Under the pieces are notes generated by a model. It saw only the letters and a program-made list of their open reading frames with translations, was not told the DNA's origin and did no database searches. From Planctomycetia bacterium (GTDB taxonomy: Bacteria > Planctomycetota > Phycisphaerae > Phycisphaerales > SM1A02), in contig SYIB01000219.1 of NCBI GenBank assembly GCA_005798965.1, positions 1 to 11,305 on the forward strand: DNA of 11,305 bases. The letters are read 5' to 3'. The translations under genes and the position numbers were made by a program. Shown piece by piece: positions 5,963 through 11,305 of the stretch (its first letter is position 1; the number at the start of each line of letters is the position of its first letter).

Positions 5963-7176
5963 GGAACGAGCACCGCCACGGGGATCACGCCGGAACCAGT
6001 CGCCGTGGTGATCGTCACGGGGACCACGGAGAGCCCCGACGGAATCTTGTCGACCACGAAGTCGATCTTCACGCGGACGAAGTCGCCATCGACCTTCGCC
6101 TCGGCGAGCGTGCAGGCGAACCCGCCGGTCGCGCACGTCGCACCCGTCACGGCATTCCACCCTTCCCGCACCGGAATGCGGCGCGCGGCGGGGTTCGTGC
6201 TCTCGAGATCGAGTTCGAGCCGCTGCTTGGTCCCCTGCTCCATGCGGCCTGCCACGACGAGCGGATCCGCGAAGAACCACTGGCGGGCTTCGCGGGCATC
6301 CTTGTCGAAGAGCGTGCCAGTGGATTCATGGCGGATGCGCAGGGCGACCAGCGGCGCATCAGCACGATCGGTGGCCACCACGACCCACTGCGGGAGCGGG
6401 CCGTTCACACCAGCGGTGGTCCACGTCATCACATGCGATGCCTTCGCACCGGGCTGGGCTTCCGTGATCGGAAGCCCCCACGAGCCAGTCACCTTGAATG
6501 GCGCGCCATCATCGGCGACCAGCGTGAAGGTGCCCGACGTGACTCCCTTGAGCGCCTCCACGTATTCGGGCGAGGCCATGATCGGCAGCGTTGCCGTGGC
6601 TTCCATCTGCGCGACCGTCATGCCGTACTGCTCGACGACGATCATGACCTTGGCATCCTTCTTGCCGGGCGTACGAGGCACGGCAAGCGTGGCTTGCAGT
6701 TCGACGGAGCCGCCGGCAGGAATCGTCACGCCCTTCATCGGCGTGATGTCGGTGCACTTGCAGCTGGGCTTCGCATCGATGATCTTCAGGGGCGCGCCGG
6801 TCGGGTTGCGCAGCGTGAACGTGGTGGACTTGCGCGCACCCGGCGGTACCGCACCGAAATCCACCTTTGGCGGATCGACGACCAGGGGATGAGCCTGGGT
6901 CGGTGCGGTTCGAGGCTGAGGGGCTTGGGCCAAGACCGCATTCGAGGTGAGGGCCGCATTCGCCTCTGCGGCGAGCGCAGGTTCCGACGAGGGAGCGGGC
7001 GCCGTTGCAGGTGCCGTGGCGGGCGGGGCTGCAGGTGCCGCCGCGGGCGCCGTTGCGGGCGCCGTTACGGGTGCCGTTGCGGCGACGGGCGCCATCGATG
7101 CCTCAGCAGTCGGTGCCGGGGCCTGCCCGCAGCCGATCGATCCCATGGTCCAGAGCACGATCAGGATGGTCCGCAT
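5959..7176 (-). CDS. DUF1573 domain protein, probable lipoprotein
   Basis: 405 residues. The N-terminus MRTILIVLWTMGSIGCGQ resembles a short lipoprotein signal with lipid-acceptor Cys16, though position -3 is Ser where Leu, Val or Ile is usual. Residues 19-95 are an Ala/Pro/Thr-rich linker with TAPA repeats. Residues 98-195 match DUF1573, an immunoglobulin-like ASH/MSP-type beta domain: VVDPPKVDFGAVPPG, FTLRNPTGAPLKI, then PSCKCTDI with Cys139 and Cys141. The remaining 210 residues look beta-rich, with a Cys348/Cys355 pair that could form a disulphide outside the cytoplasm, and end in a DUF1573-like FVVDKIPSGLSVVPVTI. The function of DUF1573 proteins is not established; a structural or binding role at the cell envelope is likely. 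No Shine-Dalgarno is seen before the ATG. It is the first gene of a minus-strand set, joined to the metallophosphoesterase by GTGA. The open frame extends upstream into terC antisense sequence, which is rejected. Confidence 0.85.
   Translation of the reverse strand: MRTILIVLWTMGSIGCGQAPAPTAEASMAPVAATAPVTAPATAPAAAPAAPPATAPATAPAPSSEPALAAEANAALTSNAVLAQAPQPRTAPTQAHPLVVDPPKVDFGAVPPGARKSTTFTLRNPTGAPLKIIDAKPSCKCTDITPMKGVTIPAGGSVELQATLAVPRTPGKKDAKVMIVVEQYGMTVAQMEATATLPIMASPEYVEALKGVTSGTFTLVADDGAPFKVTGSWGLPITEAQPGAKASHVMTWTTAGVNGPLPQWVVVATDRADAPLVALRIRHESTGTLFDKDAREARQWFFADPLVVAGRMEQGTKQRLELDLESTNPAARRIPVREGWNAVTGATCATGGFACTLAEAKVDGDFVRVKIDFVVDKIPSGLSVVPVTITTATGSGVIPVAVLVP
7045..7080. repeat. Three tandem 12-base units in the Ala/Pro linker
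   Basis: On the plus strand gcgggcgccgtt occurs at 7045-7056 and 7057-7068, followed by acgggtgccgtt at 7069-7080. The unit codes four residues (Ala-Pro-Ala-Thr type) of the DUF1573 protein's linker on the minus strand. Related diverged units extend to about 6998. It is a coding microsatellite that could change linker length without breaking the frame. Confidence 0.7.
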
Positions 7177-7197
7177 GGCGTTAGTGTACGCCCCCGC
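7177..7197. promoter_or_regulatory. Possible shared divergent promoter between the DUF1573 gene and terC
   Basis: Only 21 bases separate the two divergent start codons. On the minus strand TACACT (7188-7183) is a plausible -10 element placed so that transcription would begin at or next to the ATG at 7176. On the plus strand TAGTGT (7182-7187) overlaps it and would start RNA at about 7194. Neither gene has a Shine-Dalgarno here. Shared -10 elements and leaderless or near-leaderless transcripts are therefore an attractive but unproven reading. Confidence 0.3.
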
Positions 7198-7965
7198 ATG
7201 CTGGCCCTGATCGATCCTGCGTCGCTCTTCACCCCCGAGCACCTCATCGCACTGGTCACGCTGACCGTGCTCGAGATCGTGCTGGGCATCGACAACATCG
7301 TCTTCATCGCGATCCTCTGCGGCAGATTGCCCAAGGAGCAGCAGGCCAAGGCACGCCGGGTCGGCCTGATGGGCGCGTTGCTGATGCGGGTTGTCTTCCT
7401 CCTGTGCATCAGCTGGATCGCGAAGCTGACCACGCCCGTGACCACCATCAACGCGTTCGGCCAGGAGATCGCACCGAGCTGGCGCGACCTCATCCTGCTG
7501 GCTGGCGGACTGATCCTCCTGGCGAAGAGCACCAAGGAGATCCATCACTCGGTCGAGGGTGGGGAGCACGCGCTGACGGAGGGTCGCGGCTCGTCGTTCG
7601 GCGTCATCGTGGGCCAGATCATGCTGATGGACATCGTGTTCAGCATCGACTCGGTGATCACGGCGATCGGCATGGCCGAATCGATCACGGTGATGATCCT
7701 CGCGGTGGTGATCTCGATGATCGTCATGCTCCTGTTTGCGGGTCGCATCAGTGACTTCGTGCATCGCCACCCAACGGTGAAGATGCTTGCGCTGAGCTTC
7801 CTGATCCTGATTGGCATGAGTCTGGTGGCCGAAGGCCTCCACTTCCATGTGCCCAAGGGGTACATCTACTTCGCGATGGCCTTCAGTCTTGGGGTCGAGA
7901 CGCTGAACATCCTGAGCAAGGCCAAAGCCGCACGGCTGAAGGCCACCACACCGGACTCCCGCTGA
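7198..7965 (+). CDS. TerC family integral membrane protein
   Basis: 255 residues with about seven membrane helices (roughly 15-40, 56-76, 96-110, 128-150, 160-181, 194-212 and 222-240). Family signatures are LTVLEIVLGIDNIVFIAIL with Asp32 in helix 1 and the internal repeat LMDIVFSIDSVITAIGM with Asp135 and Asp141. Members of this family are linked to metal-ion export, notably manganese, and to tellurite-resistance loci. The short single-domain form seen here, with no CBS or CorC domain, is a common chromosomal type. The ATG at 7198 is chosen because MLALIDPASLFTPEHL fits the usual short N-terminus; the open frame continues far upstream only as antisense of the DUF1573 gene. No Shine-Dalgarno precedes the start. 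No riboswitch can fit in the 21 bases before the start. The substrate is inferred from the family only. Confidence 0.92.
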   Translation: MLALIDPASLFTPEHLIALVTLTVLEIVLGIDNIVFIAILCGRLPKEQQAKARRVGLMGALLMRVVFLLCISWIAKLTTPVTTINAFGQEIAPSWRDLILLAGGLILLAKSTKEIHHSVEGGEHALTEGRGSSFGVIVGQIMLMDIVFSIDSVITAIGMAESITVMILAVVISMIVMLLFAGRISDFVHRHPTVKMLALSFLILIGMSLVAEGLHFHVPKGYIYFAMAFSLGVETLNILSKAKAARLKATTPDSR

Positions 7966-8060
7966 GCGAACGCCACGCCGGCGAGTCACGAGGGCGTGAC
8001 GCGTCGGTCCATCCTCGGTGGCCGTGCCTCGTACGCACGAATTCCAGAGCCCCAACTTCC

Positions 8061-8088
8061 AGAGCGCCAGGCCCAGAGCGCCAGGCCC
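8061..8088. repeat. 14-base tandem duplication in the terC/dehydrogenase convergent gap
   Basis: agagcgccaggccc occurs at 8061-8074 and again at 8075-8088, and a third partial copy begins with aga. Just upstream, ttccagagc occurs at 8042-8050 and 8057-8065. The gap between the two stop codons (7966-8188, 223 bases) otherwise shows this repeat, a weak CACGCC/GGCGTG inverted repeat (7974-7979 with 7993-7998) and the terminator listed separately. No small gene was seen there. Confidence 0.7.
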
Positions 8089-8120
8089 AGACGCCGCCCA
8101 ACCCGCACGACCTCGGTGCC

Positions 8121-8157
8121 AAACAAAGCGGGCCCGGACCGATCGGTCCGAGCCCGC
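8121..8157 (-). terminator. Rho-independent terminator of the sugar-dehydrogenase-like gene
   Basis: Arms at 8128-8140 and 8145-8157 form a 13-base stem around the loop GATC. In the minus-strand RNA the one irregular pair is a U-G wobble, so the stem is unbroken, and it is followed by TTTGTTT (8127-8121). In the plus-strand RNA the same position is a C-A mismatch and the following sequence is gtgtgtt. The element is therefore best matched to the minus-strand gene ending at 8189, with weaker action possible for terC. Confidence 0.8.
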
Positions 8158-8188
8158 GTGTGTTCAGCGTGAAGCGGGCCGTGTGCGC

Positions 8189-9559
8189 TCAGGCGCCCCA
8201 GCCGCCGAGCAGGATGCCCAGGTCAGCGCCATCCACGATGCCGCTGTCGTCGATGTCGCCCGCGCCTGCTCCGCCCCAGTTGCCCAGGAGGATGCCGAGG
8301 TCGGCGCCGTCAACGATGCCGTCGTTGTTCAGGTCGTTCGGGTTCGGGGTCGGGCAGGCCACTTCGCCGGCGGCAGGAATGATCTTGTAGATCTGCCCAC
8401 CGTGGTCGGCCATGTAGAGCTCACCCTTGGCGTCCTCGCCGAAGGCTACGACTTGGTTGACGGTCTGGCTGGCCACGGAGGTGGCCAGTTCCGCGTTGCG
8501 GGTGACGAACTCGGTCACGACGCCATTCACCATGCGGAACGACCACGAGTTGTTCGTCGAGTAGTCCACATAAAAGTAGATGCCCTGCATGTCGGGCATC
8601 GCGCAGCCGCGGTACACGCGACCACCAGTGATGCTGTAGCCGCCGCTGGCATTGTGACCGTACGTACGAACCGGGGCCTGCAGCGAGGGGCTGCCGAAGG
8701 TGCAGCCAGTCAGCCCCGTGTTGCTGGTGCCTTCCGTGCAGCGCCAGCCGTAGTTTCGGCCGCCCGGGGTGCCATTGGGCTCGAAGTCGACTTCCTCGAC
8801 GGCGTTCTGGCCGACGTCGGCGATGTACATGTCGCTGTTGTCGCGGTCGAAGCACCAGCGCCACGGGTTGCGCAGGCCGTACGACCAGACCGTGTCGTCA
8901 GCGGTGGTGGCACCACCGATAAATGGGTTGTTGCTGGGGATCGTGTAGTACGGCGAAGTACCTCCAACCGTGGGGCGGATGCGGTGCATCTTGCCGAGGC
9001 GGCTGCTCAGGTTCTGGGCGACGTTGCCGGGGTCGTTGGCGCTACCGCCATCACCGGTGCCCATGTACAGGTCACGCGTGCCGGGCTTGAAGTGGATGTC
9101 GCCGCCGTTGTGGTTCGAGTATGGATCGGACCACGTCATCATGACCACCCCGGTGGAGTTGGCCACGTTCGGATCGGCCGACACGGTGTACCGCGCGAGG
9201 TTGTTCGTGCCCGTTCCGGTGTAGTAGACGTAGAACTGGCCGTTGGTCGCGTAGTCAGGGTCGAAGGCCATGCCAAGCAGGCCCTGCTCGTCGCTCGTCG
9301 AGGCACCGCCCGTGACGATCGGGTCGATGTTCAGGAACGCGGTCGCGCGGAGCGTCGGGGTCGCACCGAGATCGATGATGCGCACACGACCGGCCTTCTC
9401 CAGCACGAAGAGGCGGGACTCATCGCCGGGCGCATGGCCGATCCAGGTGGGGTAGACAAGCCCGGTCCCGATGATCTGCTTGGGCTTGATCGGGGTCGTG
9501 CCGGCAAGGGCCGAGGCGGTGACAGCCAGAACGGACAGCGCAGTGATGGTGGTTCGCAT
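8189..9559 (-). CDS. Secreted PQQ-dependent glucose/sorbosone dehydrogenase-like protein with C-terminal dockerin-like repeats
   Basis: 456 residues with a clear signal peptide (1-20, ending ASALAG). Residues 25-395 form a six-bladed beta-propeller of the soluble PQQ sugar dehydrogenase family: EQGLLGMAFDPDY at 91-103, SNHNGGDIHF at 148-157 (His149 in the expected catalytic-His segment), GTGDGG at 167-172, GLRNPWRWCFD at 228-238, IADVGQNAVEEVDF at 246-259 and GGRVYRG at 322-328. Several cysteine pairs suggest disulphides in an extracytoplasmic protein. Residues 409-456 are two 26-residue-period Asp/Asn-rich repeats (DLNNDGIVDGADLGILLG and DIDDSGIVDGADLGILLG, each ending in WG) like type I dockerin calcium loops. 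The protein ends five residues into the last WG segment. Substrate and PQQ dependence are not shown; many relatives with this propeller have no proven activity. No Shine-Dalgarno is evident. A good terminator follows. Confidence 0.9.
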   Translation of the reverse strand: MRTTITALSVLAVTASALAGTTPIKPKQIIGTGLVYPTWIGHAPGDESRLFVLEKAGRVRIIDLGATPTLRATAFLNIDPIVTGGASTSDEQGLLGMAFDPDYATNGQFYVYYTGTGTNNLARYTVSADPNVANSTGVVMMTWSDPYSNHNGGDIHFKPGTRDLYMGTGDGGSANDPGNVAQNLSSRLGKMHRIRPTVGGTSPYYTIPSNNPFIGGATTADDTVWSYGLRNPWRWCFDRDNSDMYIADVGQNAVEEVDFEPNGTPGGRNYGWRCTEGTSNTGLTGCTFGSPSLQAPVRTYGHNASGGYSITGGRVYRGCAMPDMQGIYFYVDYSTNNSWSFRMVNGVVTEFVTRNAELATSVASQTVNQVVAFGEDAKGELYMADHGGQIYKIIPAAGEVACPTPNPNDLNNDGIVDGADLGILLGNWGGAGAGDIDDSGIVDGADLGILLGGWGA

Positions 9560-9612
9560 AGGTCAGTCTGTTGGGTTCGTGGACGGACAGCCGGGCGTTC
9601 CCGGACAGAGTG

Positions 9613-9634
9613 ACTATACGCCCCGCTCGCGGGG
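9613..9634 (-). promoter_or_regulatory. Possible promoter and operator of the sugar-dehydrogenase-like gene
   Basis: On the minus strand TATAGT (9618-9613) is a good -10 match about 54 bases before the ATG at 9559. Directly upstream, ccccgc/gcgggg arms (9621-9634 around a 2-base centre) form a compact inverted repeat in the spacer, a place where a repressor could block polymerase. No convincing -35 is seen at 17 bases. The rest of the gap (9560-9706) holds two small hairpins and no gene. Confidence 0.3.
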
Positions 9635-9659
9635 AGGCCACCCGATTGTGTGTGTTTCA

Positions 9660-9703
9660 AGCCGGTCCAGCCCGGCTGATCAGCTCCGGTGGCAGGCCGG
9701 AGC
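9660..9703 (-). terminator. Two small hairpins after the M28 peptidase gene
   Basis: GCTCCGG (9683-9689) pairs with CCGGAGC (9697-9703) across a 7-base loop, starting three bases beyond the peptidase TAA on the minus strand. AGCCGG (9660-9665) pairs with CCGGCT (9672-9677) across a 6-base loop. Neither is followed by a T-run, so they may stabilise the RNA end or act with Rho and are not a classical intrinsic terminator. Confidence 0.35.
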
Positions 9704-9706
9704 GGT

Positions 9707-11305
9707 TTATGGGCGCCCGATGATCGCCTGCATACGCGAGATCACTGCGTCGAGCTGCGCCAGCGCAGCCGCGGCAGCCGCCGGGTCGGCGTCGGTCATC
9801 GCTGCTTGGAGGCCCGGCAGGACCCACGCCCCGTAGCCGGAATCCCGGTCGCTCGATGCGAAGACGTTCCTGAACCACGGACGAGCGGGGAGCCCGGCAG
9901 GATCGACCCAGCACTGTTGCAGGACCTGTGCCCGAGACCTGTCGAACGGAGCAAGCGACTCGATCGCGCTGGCCAGCACCCCGAACCGATCGGCCAGCTC
10001 GGCTGCGCGTTGCGCCGCTTCCGGGGTGAGCCGCGTGGCCGACGACCGAAGCATCGATGCGGCTGCGGCAGCCTCCCGCCATGGTTCGGGACAGGTGGTG
10101 CCCAGTGCATCGACCAGCGCCACCGTCATGCGGGTGAGCATCGATGCGCCGGCGTAGTCACTGCCGACCGTGCGCCGGTACCAGAGCAGCGTGTCGTAGT
10201 TGGAGTGGTAGCTCGTGCCCTGCGACCCGCCGGCCGAGAGGCCGATCGATGGGACCCCGGCGTGGCACAGGAATGGCTGGTGATCGCTGCCACCGCCGAG
10301 ATCGCCAAGCGCGAGCGCACCATCCTTCGCACTCAGTTCGAAAATGGATCGGGATGGATCGATCGCACTCGGCACGCCCTTGGCGACATCGTTCACGATG
10401 CTCCGCAAGGACGGGCTGGCCGACGCGCCGAAACTCACCCCCATCGCCGCCATGTCGAGATTGATGTAGCCCACGCCACGCTCCTGGAGCATCACGCGTT
10501 CCCGCTCCACCCACTCGGTGCTGCCCACGATGCCGAACTCCTCAGCGCCCCATGCACAGAAGAGGGTGTCGCGCGCCGGGCCGCGACCAGCCTTGGCCTG
10601 TGCAGCGCATTCGCGGGCAGCTTCCATCAGCACGATCGTTCCGGCGAGTGGATCAGCCGCGCCGAAGCCCCACGCATCATGGTGGCAGCCCACGATCACC
10701 AGACCACCATCCGGAACGCGACCGGGCAAACGCGCAATCACGTTGGCCGAGCGGACGACCGCGGGCTCATGCGCCACCGACACGCGCACGCGAAGCTCCG
10801 GGCCGCCCGTGAGCAACGTGGGGCCCTCGAAGCCTGTGGCCCATGATTGATCGAACAGCGGCGCCCCGCGCATGCGGCGCACGATCTCGCGTGCGGCACC
10901 CCAGCCGATCGGCTGCACAGGAATCGACGGTAGTCCGACCGCTGCGGGATCGAGCCGCTCCGCGTGCTCGGTCGCCTCGCGCCCGGGCGTGAGCGGATCG
11001 CCGGAGTACGGCAGCGTGTTGATGCTCCCACGCTGGATGCAGCTGGCGTTCGCCCATCCTCCATCCGGCCAAATTGCACCCTTCGCCGGGCCGCTGTCGG
11101 CCGGATCCGTGAAGATGATGAGCGCGACGGCACCGGCCTCTTCGGCGAACTTCGCCTTGTAGCCGCGGAAGTTGCCTCCGTAGCGCGCCAGGCAGACCTT
11201 GCCCTTCAGGTCGATCCCCTGCTCGCGGAGGCGCGCGAAATCGGCTCGGGTTCCGTAGTTCACGTACACCACTTCGCCCGTCACGTCGCCGCGGCCGCTG
11301 TAGGC
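9707..11305 (-). CDS. M28B family metallopeptidase, glutamate carboxypeptidase II-like (partial, N-terminus missing)
   Basis: 532 residues are visible, running off the right edge; the first are AYSGRGDVTGEVVYVNYGT, already inside the PA-domain region, so the GTG at 11284 is not the real start. Residue order matches human glutamate carboxypeptidase II throughout: KVCLARYGGNFRGYKAKFAEEAGA, DPLTPG, VGLPSIPVQPIGW, then the catalytic domain. Numbering from the window edge, all di-zinc ligands are present: His208 (GCHHDAW), Asp218 (AADPLAG), Glu246 with catalytic base Glu245 (GAEEFGIVGSTEW), Asp274 (YINLD) and His347 (SYHSNYDT). The C-terminal TfR-like dimerisation domain follows, with DPAGLPARPWFRNVF near residue 478. 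It should remove C-terminal or N-acyl-linked residues from small peptides, probably outside the cytoplasm; a signal peptide would lie beyond the window. The substrate is not predictable. Two weak hairpins follow the stop. Confidence 0.93.
   Translation of the reverse strand, partial: AYSGRGDVTGEVVYVNYGTRADFARLREQGIDLKGKVCLARYGGNFRGYKAKFAEEAGAVALIIFTDPADSGPAKGAIWPDGGWANASCIQRGSINTLPYSGDPLTPGREATEHAERLDPAAVGLPSIPVQPIGWGAAREIVRRMRGAPLFDQSWATGFEGPTLLTGGPELRVRVSVAHEPAVVRSANVIARLPGRVPDGGLVIVGCHHDAWGFGAADPLAGTIVLMEAARECAAQAKAGRGPARDTLFCAWGAEEFGIVGSTEWVERERVMLQERGVGYINLDMAAMGVSFGASASPSLRSIVNDVAKGVPSAIDPSRSIFELSAKDGALALGDLGGGSDHQPFLCHAGVPSIGLSAGGSQGTSYHSNYDTLLWYRRTVGSDYAGASMLTRMTVALVDALGTTCPEPWREAAAAASMLRSSATRLTPEAAQRAAELADRFGVLASAIESLAPFDRSRAQVLQQCWVDPAGLPARPWFRNVFASSDRDSGYGAWVLPGLQAAMTDADPAAAAAALAQLDAVISRMQAIIGRP

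Noticed and set aside
5180..6892. 570-codon plus-strand open frame
   Set aside because: It crosses the metallophosphoesterase and DUF1573 genes in antisense. The translation has no family signature, and the minus-strand genes fit domain families and overlap each other in the usual operon manner.
6328..7197. N-terminal extension of TerC to 545 residues
   Set aside because: The extension is antisense to the DUF1573 gene and Arg/Gly-rich. TerC proteins of this type begin shortly before the LEIVLGIDN helix, as they do from 7198.
7177..8055. N-terminal extension of the DUF1573 protein to 698 residues
   Set aside because: The extension is antisense to terC and His/Asp/Arg-rich, whereas the ATG at 7176 begins a credible lipoprotein signal.
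8061..8088. 14-base tandem repeat considered as an attachment site or mobile-element scar
   Set aside because: No integrase, transposase or flanking inverted repeats are nearby; simple local duplication explains it.
8018..9613. 531-codon plus-strand open frame opposite the sugar-dehydrogenase-like gene
   Set aside because: Its Val/Ala/Arg/His-rich translation mirrors the minus-strand codons. The minus strand has a signal peptide, propeller motifs and dockerin-like repeats.
9689..10846. 385-codon plus-strand open frame opposite the M28 peptidase
   Set aside because: The antisense gene matches glutamate carboxypeptidase II along its whole length with all zinc ligands.

Overview
The window is GC-rich, gene-dense bacterial DNA, most likely from a planctomycete of the Phycisphaerae type. 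Pointers are a secreted sugar-dehydrogenase-like protein ending in two dockerin-like Asp-rich repeats with 'GADLGILLG.WG' endings, an excisionase-like helix-turn-helix protein with acidic 'LADSG' repeats and C-terminal membrane helices, and a metallophosphoesterase with an altered second metal motif. The assignment is an inference from protein style; no rRNA or tRNA is present to confirm it.

Layout. Positions 2-202 (+) hold the 3' end of gatA (amidotransferase subunit A). It converges on and overlaps mutY (69-1220, -), the A/G-mismatch adenine glycosylase. Divergent from mutY, a helix-turn-helix/acidic-repeat/two-membrane-helix protein (1354-2520, +) is followed after 7 bases by psd, phosphatidylserine decarboxylase (2528-3199, +). 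psd converges with a 6-base gap on a four-gene minus-strand set that reads 7176 down to 3206: a DUF1573 candidate lipoprotein, a metallophosphoesterase, tsaB (tRNA t6A synthesis) and a degenerate receiver-GAF protein. The first two junctions in this set are 4-base start/stop overlaps (GTGA and ATGA), so translation is probably coupled. terC (7198-7965, +) starts only 21 bases from the divergent start of that set. A convergent gap of about 220 bases carries a good terminator, then comes the secreted glucose/sorbosone dehydrogenase-like protein (8189-9559, -). Last is an M28B, glutamate-carboxypeptidase-II-like metallopeptidase (9707-11305, -) whose N-terminus lies beyond the window.

Most of the genes are ordinary housekeeping or secreted-enzyme genes: translation quality (gatA, tsaB), DNA repair (mutY), phospholipid synthesis (psd), probable metal homeostasis (terC) and extracellular degradation. 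No mobile element, CRISPR array, phage or defence cluster is visible, and no clear new multi-gene system. The parts most worth a second look are the helix-turn-helix/acidic-repeat membrane protein next to psd, the receiver-GAF protein with a degraded acidic pocket, the atypical metallophosphoesterase coupled to tsaB, and the very short divergent start region in front of terC.
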